Positions 36,695 through 43,592 of a stretch of 64,000 nucleotides of DNA are shown here, one piece after another. How positions within the stretch are numbered: the first letter of the stretch is position 1; the number at the start of each line of letters is the position of its first letter. Below the pieces are notes generated by a model. That model had not been told where the DNA came from and searched no databases. It saw only the letters and a program-made list of their open reading frames with translations. The translations under genes and the position numbers were made by a program. This stretch comes from Flavobacterium gelatinilyticum (GTDB lineage: Bacteria > Bacteroidota > Bacteroidia > Flavobacteriales > Flavobacteriaceae), in contig NZ_CP114287.1 of NCBI RefSeq assembly GCF_027111295.1, positions 3,534,001 to 3,598,000 of the forward strand, in the 5' to 3' direction.

Positions 36695-36750
36695 CCGCAG
36701 GATCGGTCCATATTTTTAGATTTATCTATAAAACGGATCGATCCTACGGA
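36694..36750. repeat. Imperfect inverted repeat bordering the transposase remnant
   Basis: Arms 36694-36709 (TCCGCAGGATCGGTCC) and 36735-36750 (GGATCGATCCTACGGA) pair at 14 of 16 positions around a 25-base loop. It starts exactly where the transposase-derived frame ends, so it could be an end of the former element or a structure at the breakpoint. A terminator role for the gene at 36785 is possible but there is no T run. Confidence 0.6.
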
Positions 36751-36784
36751 ACTCTGTATTGTTATTGGATATCTTTAGTGATTT

Positions 36785-38224
36785 TTAAAAAAACCAGGTT
36801 GCCACGAAAATTGCCGTAATAACACAAATAACATCAACCAGAAGCATTGTGCCTAAGGCATAACGTGTGTTTTTGATATTAACAGATCCAAAATAAACCG
36901 CAATTACATAAAAAGTACTTTCGGCACTGCACTGAAAAATACTGCTCAGCCTTGCTGTTAAAGAATCGGCTCCAAAAGTATTCATCGAATCAATTAAAAA
37001 ACCACGTGATCCTGCTGAACTGAAAGGACGAAGCATAGCAACAGGCAATGCATTTGTAATTTCTTTGCTGACACCCATATTTGAAAATATAAAGGCAATT
37101 CCGTCGCTGATGATTTCAAACAAACCGCTGTTTCTAAATAAGGAAATAGCAACTAACATTCCTAAAACGTAAGGGAAAATCGTAACCCCTGTTTTAACTC
37201 CATTATTGGCGCCTACTACAAAAGTGTCAAAAACGGTCGTATTGGCTTCACTGAATTTTTTTTCATTTTTGAATGAGAAAATCAATGTGAAAGCAATGAT
37301 CGCAATTAAGATTAATCCGGAAAGGTTAGAAGTGAAATAGTTTTTTCCAATTAGATCCAGCTGATTTACATACATCAATAAACCAACAATAGCCGCAATT
37401 AATCCCATTAAGACGATTAAAAGCGAAGCACTTTTAAAGTTGATTTTTTGTTTAACCCCAACAATAAGGAAAGCGGCAATAGTTCCAATGAATGACGTTA
37501 TGATACACGGAAGCATAACATCGGCAGGATTACTCGCATTTGCAGCAGCGCGATAACCAATAATTGAAGTTGCAATTAATGTTAAACCCGAAGCATGCAG
37601 ACACATAAACATAATTTGCGCATCACTTGCTTTGTCTTTTTCAGGATTTATTTCCTGCAGGCTTTCCATCGCTTTTAATCCGAATGGCGTGGCAGCCGAA
37701 TCCAATCCTAAGAAGTTAGCGGCAAAATTTAAGGTCATATAAGAAATCGACGGGTGATTTTTAGGAATGCTTGGAAATACTTTTACAAATACCGGACTCA
37801 GCACTTTTGCTAATTTTCCGGATGCTCCCGAAATGATTAAAAGCTCCATTAAACCGCAGAAGAAAGCCAGGTATGCTATAAGAGGCAGGATTAAATCGAC
37901 CAAAGTGCTTTTACAGGTTGGCAAAAGTCCGTCAGATTTCTGAAGTCCGCTGTAGATTTTTACGGTTTTATTTTTGTAAACATACGTTGTATCGGCATTA
38001 AGAGTATCACGATTGATGATCATGGTTTGTTCCGGTGCTTTTTTAATGCTGTCTTTGATGAAAGCCGGAAGCTGCCCGATGTATTTTTCGGATACCAGAA
38101 TTGGATCATCTTTTTTTCCATTTAAAACAGAATCAATAGTATAAGTGTTGGCTGTAAATAAGCTCACAACAATAAAAACAATTGAAGAAATAAAAATAAC
38201 TAACCAAAATCTGCTTAATACCAT
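36785..38224 (-). CDS. SpmA-SpmB fusion, nucleoside-recognition (Gate) membrane protein
   Basis: 479-aa membrane protein with about ten hydrophobic segments and two Gate domains. The first half (KNHPSISYMTLNFAANFLGLDSAATPFGLKAMESLQEIN) matches the SpmA family; the second (VKTGVTIFPYVLGMLVAISLFRNSG, ALPVAMLRPFSSAGSRGFLID) matches SpmB. Both are fused, which replaces the two separate spore-maturation genes of Firmicutes. The organism type does not sporulate, so its function must differ; transport of a nucleoside or peptide-like solute is a guess. A 50-residue N-terminal insert (residues ~33-85) lies between the first two helices. Confidence 0.85.
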   Translation of the reverse strand: MVLSRFWLVIFISSIVFIVVSLFTANTYTIDSVLNGKKDDPILVSEKYIGQLPAFIKDSIKKAPEQTMIINRDTLNADTTYVYKNKTVKIYSGLQKSDGLLPTCKSTLVDLILPLIAYLAFFCGLMELLIISGASGKLAKVLSPVFVKVFPSIPKNHPSISYMTLNFAANFLGLDSAATPFGLKAMESLQEINPEKDKASDAQIMFMCLHASGLTLIATSIIGYRAAANASNPADVMLPCIITSFIGTIAAFLIVGVKQKINFKSASLLIVLMGLIAAIVGLLMYVNQLDLIGKNYFTSNLSGLILIAIIAFTLIFSFKNEKKFSEANTTVFDTFVVGANNGVKTGVTIFPYVLGMLVAISLFRNSGLFEIISDGIAFIFSNMGVSKEITNALPVAMLRPFSSAGSRGFLIDSMNTFGADSLTARLSSIFQCSAESTFYVIAVYFGSVNIKNTRYALGTMLLVDVICVITAIFVATWFF

Positions 38225-38334
38225 AATTGTAATTTTTTGTAAATGTAATTATTTAGCAATAATATGCATAACGATTTTATGTAATGAGATGGGAATTTAA
38301 GGATTATAGAGTTGAATATTAAAAATATGGTTTT

Positions 38335-38386
38335 ATATAACGCCTCGCTTTGGCGCATGTTCTATTACGTTGTTTTGCAGTTATGC
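38335..38386. other. GC-rich 52-bp patch with attC-like ends, unexplained
   Basis: Starts ATATAAC and ends GTTATGC, with ATAAC and GTTAT complementary at the two ends and a small inner hairpin (CGCC-N7-GGCG, 38341-38355). Base composition differs from the AT-rich surroundings. The layout is reminiscent of an integron attC site, but the inner arms do not pair well. Nothing else suggests an integron. Confidence 0.2.
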
Positions 38387-38475
38387 ATATTTCGCTCTTT
38401 CCATAACGGCAGGCAATCGACATTAGAAAACTCAGACAGAGCAAAAGATCATCTGTTTATCTTTTTAAAATCAAA

Positions 38476-39546
38476 TTATGTAATCACAATTTTCATCCCC
38501 AAATAATTTTCAAACGATTTTATTTCTTTAAATAAACTCTCTTTTGCATCTAAATTTACAGCATCGAAAAACTCCGTTTCTATTGTAACGTGATCTTTTT
38601 TGATGGTTCGTTTCCATGTTCCGATAACCTTTCCGTTTTCTAAAATCGTGGGTTTAAAAATGCCGTTTTTGGTAAAAGCTTTAGATTGATGGTCTAATAA
38701 AATGGAAGATTCTCGGTTTTTGTATGAAATCAGATATTCATCAAAAGCAGGAAGAAAATGTACGCTTTCGCAGAAATTAACCAAATCTGTATGATCTTTT
38801 CCGAACCAATATTCCTGATTATCAATTACAATGTTGTTTAATTGCAGTTTTATTGCGTTAATTGCAGCTTTGCAAATTGTTGGAGAAAATCCAGACCAAT
38901 GCGAAAAATCGGCAGCTGTTGCGGGACCATGACTTTCAAAATATCGCAGCGCTAATTTTGCCAGTGCTTCTTCTTTGGTTAATTTGGTTTTTGGTTTTGA
39001 AACACGTTCTTCAAGCAGGGCATACGTAATTTGTTTGCCTTTCATTTTTCCGCTGCAGACCAAACCTTCTAATTCGGCATTCATCATAACAATAACTGGG
39101 GACAAATCGCCTGCACTTTTTTGGATATTAAGTTCCTGCATGATTTCGTCTCTAGTTAAATGATTATTTCCGGTTAACAGTTTTTGGATAACCGAATTGA
39201 TCTGATCCAGTTTCTTGTCATCATAGCCATGCTGTTTGGCAGTCGAAGCAAAAAGACGCTTAACCTGAGGTCCTGAAAGATCAAGCATCCAGTAAATATC
39301 TTCGGCAGAAACCAAATGCCAGGTGGGACGTAAAATATGAGTGCGGATTATTTTGCCTGAATTTATCGCTTCTTCAATTTCTTTTTCAGCCACAGTACAA
39401 CGTGAACCAACCGCCCATTTCGCCATTGCATAATCCTGAGCCTGCATTGCTCCCATATGATATACAATATCCTGAGGTGAAACGGTATTTGTTTTATACA
39501 GTTTTTGAGAAACAAGTCTACGATGTGAAATTTCCTCGTGCGTCAT
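38476..39546 (-). CDS. Winged-helix DNA-binding protein, AlkZ/YcaQ-like
   Basis: 356 aa with the HTH_42 family layout: RLVSQKLY, MQAQDYAMAKWAVGSR, RPTWHLVSAEDIYWMLDLSG, LALRYFESHGPATAADFSHWSG, and a closing ILENGKVIGTWKR. The Q-A-Q in the MQAQDY block matches the QxQ motif that in AlkZ DNA glycosylases helps unhook crosslinks, so a repair role is plausible. Length is slightly below YcaQ (~400 aa). Alone on this strand with its own spacer. Confidence 0.82.
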   Translation of the reverse strand: MTHEEISHRRLVSQKLYKTNTVSPQDIVYHMGAMQAQDYAMAKWAVGSRCTVAEKEIEEAINSGKIIRTHILRPTWHLVSAEDIYWMLDLSGPQVKRLFASTAKQHGYDDKKLDQINSVIQKLLTGNNHLTRDEIMQELNIQKSAGDLSPVIVMMNAELEGLVCSGKMKGKQITYALLEERVSKPKTKLTKEEALAKLALRYFESHGPATAADFSHWSGFSPTICKAAINAIKLQLNNIVIDNQEYWFGKDHTDLVNFCESVHFLPAFDEYLISYKNRESSILLDHQSKAFTKNGIFKPTILENGKVIGTWKRTIKKDHVTIETEFFDAVNLDAKESLFKEIKSFENYLGMKIVIT

Positions 39547-39566
39547 TTTAGAAACTTTTTTTAACC

Positions 39567-39601
39567 ATATAAGTTATATAAGTTCATTTAAAGCTTTGTG
39601 C
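39567..39601. repeat. 35-bp direct repeat, copy 1
   Basis: Begins ATATAAGTTATATAAG and runs through TTCATTTAAAGCTTTGTGC. Copy 2 (39674-39708) differs at four of 35 positions. A further shorter word of this kind lies at 41133-41167. Probably one of the dispersed AT-rich intergenic repeats of Flavobacterium. Confidence 0.6.
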
Positions 39602-39673
39602 TTTTGCTGTTTGTGTTGATTTATTTAAACTTTATGTTTAAAAATATTAGCCTCTCTTATGTTATTTTTTGCT

Positions 39674-39708
39674 ATATAAGAAATATAAGTTCATTTAAAA
39701 CTTTGAGC
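39674..39708. repeat. 35-bp direct repeat, copy 2
   Basis: Same unit 107 bp downstream of copy 1, in the same orientation, within the spacer between the AlkZ-like gene and the exonuclease gene. Confidence 0.6.
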
Positions 39709-39763
39709 CTTTGCAGCTCTATCTCTCAAAATTCAAACCCTTAGAACCTTAGCACTTCAAAAA

Positions 39764-40477
39764 TCACACATGAATAATCTCTTCATCGATAAGTAATTCT
39801 TCACGGCGTAAACGAAGGAAAATCTGGGCAACGGCAATCGTGTCTTTTTCGCAATAGGTTATGATTCGGTCAATGTCTTTTTCGACATAAAAAACATGTG
39901 CAACCTGACTTCCGTCGATATCGCCTTTTGGCGATGGAACGCCAAGAATCTTAGTAAGCAGTTTCAAAGAAGTAAAATGTTTATAATCGCCAAACTTCCA
40001 TAATTCCAAAGTGTCAAGATGCGCAATTTCCCAAGGCTTTTTTCCAAACAGATTCAGTTTGTCCGGAATCGCGATCTGATTGATGATCATGCGGCGTGCC
40101 AGAAACGGAATGTCAAATTCTTTAGCGTTATGTCCGCATAAAAGATGTTGCGGCTGATTGAAATGATTGTTCAGCAGGTTGTTGAAGTCTTTCAAGATCT
40201 TAGTTTCTTCCCCAAAAAAAGAGGTCACCCTGAAATTCCGAACATCACCTTTAATGGTAAAATACCCAACCGAGATACAAATGATCTTTCCAAATTCGGC
40301 CCAAATTCCGGCACGTTCGTAAAATTCTTCAGGAGTAAAATCGTCTTTTCGCTGATATTGTGTTTTGATGTCCCAAAGAGACTGCATCTCAGAATCAAGT
40401 GAATTGAAATTTTCCTGTTCCGGAACAGTTTCAATATCAAGAAACAAAATATTGTTGAGGTTTATTTTTTCGATCAT
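39764..40477 (-). CDS. 3'-5' exonuclease, PolB exo-like (DEDDy type)
   Basis: 237 aa with an RNase H-like fold. Exo I is D14-I-E-T (FLDIETVPE), Exo II is HNAKEFDIPF and Exo III is YCEKDTIAV (Tyr four before the last Asp). This is the arrangement of the stand-alone proteins related to the proofreading domain of polymerase B. It likely trims 3' ends of DNA. Near ogt and an SDR gene, on the same strand, with a 133-bp spacer. Confidence 0.88.
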   Translation of the reverse strand: MIEKINLNNILFLDIETVPEQENFNSLDSEMQSLWDIKTQYQRKDDFTPEEFYERAGIWAEFGKIICISVGYFTIKGDVRNFRVTSFFGEETKILKDFNNLLNNHFNQPQHLLCGHNAKEFDIPFLARRMIINQIAIPDKLNLFGKKPWEIAHLDTLELWKFGDYKHFTSLKLLTKILGVPSPKGDIDGSQVAHVFYVEKDIDRIITYCEKDTIAVAQIFLRLRREELLIDEEIIHV

Positions 40478-40610
40478 GGCTTTTATAAAACACGATTACA
40501 CGAATTAACACAAATTTGGTTTGAATTAAGTACGAATCCTAAAAACTTTTATTTTGTAAATATAAGACTATAATTTCTATTTGTGTAGATCTGTGAAATT
40601 TGTGTTGAAT

Positions 40611-41087
40611 TTAAAATAAACTTTGCTGTTGAGAAGGGCTTTCGTGTTCCAAAAGCCATTTTTTTCGGGACAATCCGCCGGCATATCCGGTTAGCGAACC
40701 ATTTGTGCCAATAACTCGGTGGCAGGGAACTACAATCCATAGTGGATTTTTACCATTTGCCGATGCTACAGCGCGAATTGCTTTTACATCGCCCAGTTTT
40801 TTGGTTTGGTCCATATAACTGACTGTTTTTCCATACGGAATTTCCAATAAGGCTTTCCAGACTTTCTGCTGAAATTCGGTTCCGGCTGGATTGAGTTTCA
40901 GATCAAAATGGGTTCTTTTTCCTTCGAAATATTCGTTTAACTGCAAAACAGCATTCTTTAAAACTTCAGGAATAATTTCTGAAACTTCATTTGTTCCAAC
41001 ATCAGAAACAGAAATTACAGCAATACCGTTTTCGTCGCCAGCAATTTTGGTGATTCCTAAAGGCGAATTGATATAAACAGTTTCCAT
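40611..41087 (-). CDS. ogt: Methylated-DNA-protein-cysteine methyltransferase
   Basis: 158 aa from ATG 41087; the frame extends further upstream but the standard N-terminus METVYINSPLG begins there. The active-site Cys is C122 in VVPCHRVIG, with LEIPYGKTVSY (helix-turn-helix region) and GYAGGLSRKKWLLEHE after it. It removes O6-methylguanine and O4-methylthymine damage by irreversible transfer to itself. Length normal for Ogt. Confidence 0.95.
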   Translation of the reverse strand: METVYINSPLGITKIAGDENGIAVISVSDVGTNEVSEIIPEVLKNAVLQLNEYFEGKRTHFDLKLNPAGTEFQQKVWKALLEIPYGKTVSYMDQTKKLGDVKAIRAVASANGKNPLWIVVPCHRVIGTNGSLTGYAGGLSRKKWLLEHESPSQQQSLF

Positions 41088-41132
41088 AATTTTTGCGTCT
41101 GACACAAAGTTCGTTAATTTTTTTGAACTATT

Positions 41133-41167
41133 TAAGTGATGTAAGTTCATTATAATTACATCACTTA
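41133..41167. repeat. Perfect 12-bp inverted repeat in the ogt-SDR spacer
   Basis: TAAGTGATGTAA (41133-41144) and TTACATCACTTA (41156-41167) pair perfectly around an 11-base loop. The stop of the SDR gene is six bases away. There is no T run after it on the minus strand, so a terminator is uncertain. The arms share the TAAGTG/ACTTA theme of the repeats at 39567. Confidence 0.55.
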
Positions 41168-41173
41168 TATGGT

Positions 41174-41989
41174 TTAATAATTCTCCAGTCTAAATTTGTA
41201 ATTTAAAATGGTTTCTACCTTTTCACTTGAAATGGTTTTCCTGATGTTTGATTTTTCAGAACTGAATTTGGGTAAGATCAGTTTTTGTTCTTTTGCTTTT
41301 TGGGTATAATATTCTTGTCTTGTGGGATGAAAAGGCGCAGCGGCATTAAAAACGTCATTCCATTTCGATTGATAGATTATTTCTTCGATGATTCCAATGC
41401 AGTCATTCAGGTGAACTAAATTTACAGGTGCATCAGGGTTTTCAAGGTTTTCTTTTCCGGCTAAGAATTTTACTGGATGCCGGTCTTTGCCAATTAAACC
41501 GCCAAACCGTAAAATCGTGGTTTCAAAATTTGGATTTTCCTGTAGAATTTTCTCCGCCAGAAGTAATTGTTTACCACTTTCTGTGTCCGGGTTTGGGTTT
41601 GTTTCTTCGGTTATAAGATCATTATCGTCGCTATAAACAGATGTTGAGCTGACAAAAAGAACCTTCTTAACCGTTGATTTTTCTATAAACGGAATCAGGG
41701 TTTTGATTTTTTCTACAAAAACTTTCTTTTCAGAATCAGGATTTACTGCTCTTAATTTTGGCGGAATATCGATGATTAAGATTTCGCTTTCTGCTAAAAA
41801 ATCAATACTATTTTCAGAAATACTTTCGCTTTCCAGTATAACCAAAAACGGATGAATTCCTAAATCTTTTAAAACAGGAAGTTTAGTTTCTGAAGTTGTG
41901 GACCCGTTTACTGAATTTCCTTTTTCAATCAGCTTTTTGGCTAAAGGCAATCCGAGCCAGCCACAGCCCAATATGCTTATTTGTGTCAT
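41174..41989 (-). CDS. NAD(P)-binding SDR-like protein (YeeZ type)
   Basis: 271 aa from ATG 41989, where the Rossmann strand MTQISILGCGWLG begins; an upstream in-frame start at 42028 only adds a disordered lead. G8-C-G10-W-L-G13 binds the dinucleotide; FVSSTSVYSDDN and ILRFGGLIGKDR fit an atypical short-chain dehydrogenase of the YeeZ group. The reaction is unknown. Convergent to nothing; the LysR gene upstream ends 117 bp away on the same strand. Confidence 0.82.
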   Translation of the reverse strand: MTQISILGCGWLGLPLAKKLIEKGNSVNGSTTSETKLPVLKDLGIHPFLVILESESISENSIDFLAESEILIIDIPPKLRAVNPDSEKKVFVEKIKTLIPFIEKSTVKKVLFVSSTSVYSDDNDLITEETNPNPDTESGKQLLLAEKILQENPNFETTILRFGGLIGKDRHPVKFLAGKENLENPDAPVNLVHLNDCIGIIEEIIYQSKWNDVFNAAAPFHPTRQEYYTQKAKEQKLILPKFSSEKSNIRKTISSEKVETILNYKFRLENY

Positions 41990-42106
41990 TTTTGTGAGGT
42001 GCAAAGTTTCTGAGATTCTGAGAAGCAAAGATACAAAGGTTCTGAGTTTTTGTTTTACACCGATTTTTTGAAATTTAAATGTGCCGAATCTGTCCGAAAC
42101 AAAAAA

Positions 42107-43009
42107 TCACTTAATATTCCATTGCAGGTTAATTTCGGTCTGCAGAAAATTGATAAAGTGATTAAAATACGCTGGATAGGTTTCATTGGCGCGTGTGGCG
42201 ATGAAATGCTTTCGTTTCAAGCCGTTTTTACCCACTTTTACGGCTTTAACCGGATTGTTTTGTAAATAGGGCAGCAATGCCCATTTTGCCATCGACATAA
42301 CGCCCATATCTGCTTTGACCATTTCAAGAGAAGCTTCGGTTAAAGGCATTGGTGTTATTTTCTTTGGAGATACTTTGGCCGGAGCCAACAGAAACTGATG
42401 AATCGTTACGGTTTCCATCGGAAGGGAATGAATGATCAAATGTTCTTCGGCAAAATCCTCTGCAATGACATATTTCTTTTCTGCCCACGGATGATTTTCG
42501 GAAACTACCATTACGACTTCATCCTGAAAAAGTTCGGTATATTTTATATGATTATCCTTAATTTGGTCGCTTACAATGGCAATATCAATGGTGTTGTCTA
42601 ATAATTTCTGCAGCGGAATATGAGTGGCTTCGGTGATAATTTTAAGTTCAACATTTGGATACAAGAGATGAAATTGCTTTAAAACCGACGGAAGCCAGTG
42701 ATAACTTGAGAAACATTCGGTACTGATTCTGATTTCGCCGTATTCGCCAAAAACCATTTGTTTGATTTGCGTTTGGGTTTCGGTGAGTTTGTTTAGGATT
42801 TCATTGGCGAGTTCGTAGATTTTTTCGCCCGCTTTTGTTAGTACCAGTTTTTTGTTGGTTCTTAAAAAAATCGCTGTACCTAATTGATATTCTGCCTCTT
42901 TAAGCTGATGGCTCAAAGCCGACTGTGTCAGATGAAGTTTGTCGATCGCTTTTGTAATGCTTCCTTCTTCGACAATTGCTTTTATCAGTTTTAAGTGGCG
43001 TATTTCCAT
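42107..43009 (-). CDS. LysR family transcriptional regulator
   Basis: 300 aa from ATG 43009 (MEIRHLKLIKAIVEEGS), which gives a full N-terminal helix-turn-helix (residues 1-60: SITKAIDKLHLTQSALSHQLKEAE). The effector domain follows. The longer frame to 43117 would add an odd leader. It faces the rhodanese gene across 147 bp, the usual LysR-target arrangement, so control of that gene is likely but not shown. Confidence 0.92.
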   Translation of the reverse strand: MEIRHLKLIKAIVEEGSITKAIDKLHLTQSALSHQLKEAEYQLGTAIFLRTNKKLVLTKAGEKIYELANEILNKLTETQTQIKQMVFGEYGEIRISTECFSSYHWLPSVLKQFHLLYPNVELKIITEATHIPLQKLLDNTIDIAIVSDQIKDNHIKYTELFQDEVVMVVSENHPWAEKKYVIAEDFAEEHLIIHSLPMETVTIHQFLLAPAKVSPKKITPMPLTEASLEMVKADMGVMSMAKWALLPYLQNNPVKAVKVGKNGLKRKHFIATRANETYPAYFNHFINFLQTEINLQWNIK

Positions 43010-43119
43010 TTTTGAATGTATTAATACACAAAGTAACAAAATTCCGGACTGGCTTTTGCATGAAAAAAAGTAATGCTCTGCATGAATTCTTTTCGTTTTT
43101 ATGAGATTGTAAATCAATA

Positions 43120-43127
43120 TACTTTTG
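43120..43127 (+). promoter_or_regulatory. Putative -7 box TACTTTTG for the rhodanese gene
   Basis: Fits TAnnTTTG, 29 bp before the ATG 43157, in the divergent LysR/rhodanese spacer. Confidence 0.45.
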
Positions 43128-43156
43128 GAAAAACAAAATCAGTAAAACAAGATACT

Positions 43157-43552
43157 ATGGAAGCACAAATTAAACATTACGAGAACAAACTGGCATTTGA
43201 AATGGACCCGTCCGATTTGTTCGATGCTTTAAACGACGGGGAGAACATTATTGTAATTGATGCCCGAAAAGCTTTTGGTTACGATGAAGAACATATTCCG
43301 AATGCCATTAACATCCCGCACCGCGAAATGAATTTAGAAACCACAAAGCATTTAGATAAAGAAACTTTGTATGTTACGTATTGTACCGGAATTGGCTGCA
43401 ACGCCTCTACAAAAGGAGCTTTAAATATGACGAGATTAGGATTTAAGGTAAAAGAATTAATGGGCGGACTGGAATGGTGGAAAATAGATGGTTTTGCAAC
43501 CGATGGAACAAAAGGAAAGAACGAAGGATTAAAAATAGAATGCGCCTGTTAA
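43157..43552 (+). CDS. Single-domain rhodanese-like protein
   Basis: 131 aa from ATG 43157. The sulfur-carrying Cys is C76 in the loop YCTGIGCNAS, with a second Cys five residues on; the fold blocks IVIDARKAFGYDEEHIPNAINIPH and MGGLEWWKIDGF are standard. The C-terminus ends in CAC. It could be a sulfur carrier or a sulfide-related enzyme; the LysR neighbour suggests a stress or substrate cue. Ends at a bidirectional terminator. Confidence 0.9.
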   Translation: MEAQIKHYENKLAFEMDPSDLFDALNDGENIIVIDARKAFGYDEEHIPNAINIPHREMNLETTKHLDKETLYVTYCTGIGCNASTKGALNMTRLGFKVKELMGGLEWWKIDGFATDGTKGKNEGLKIECAC

Positions 43553-43558
43553 ATAAAA

Positions 43559-43584
43559 AAGGCAGACTTTTAAAAGTCTGCCTT
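43559..43584. terminator. Bidirectional terminator, rhodanese/M28 genes
   Basis: Perfect AAGGCAGACTTTT / AAAAGTCTGCCTT palindrome between convergent stop codons, with A and T runs outside. Confidence 0.9.
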
Positions 43585-43592
43585 ATGTTTTT

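Noticed and set aside
36785..38224. Sporulation gene set
   Set aside because: Only the SpmA-SpmB fusion is present, with no other sporulation genes; the host type does not sporulate.
38312..38506. 64-aa plus-strand frame upstream of the AlkZ-like gene
   Set aside because: No family features, overlaps the end of the minus-strand gene and the attC-like patch; probably chance.
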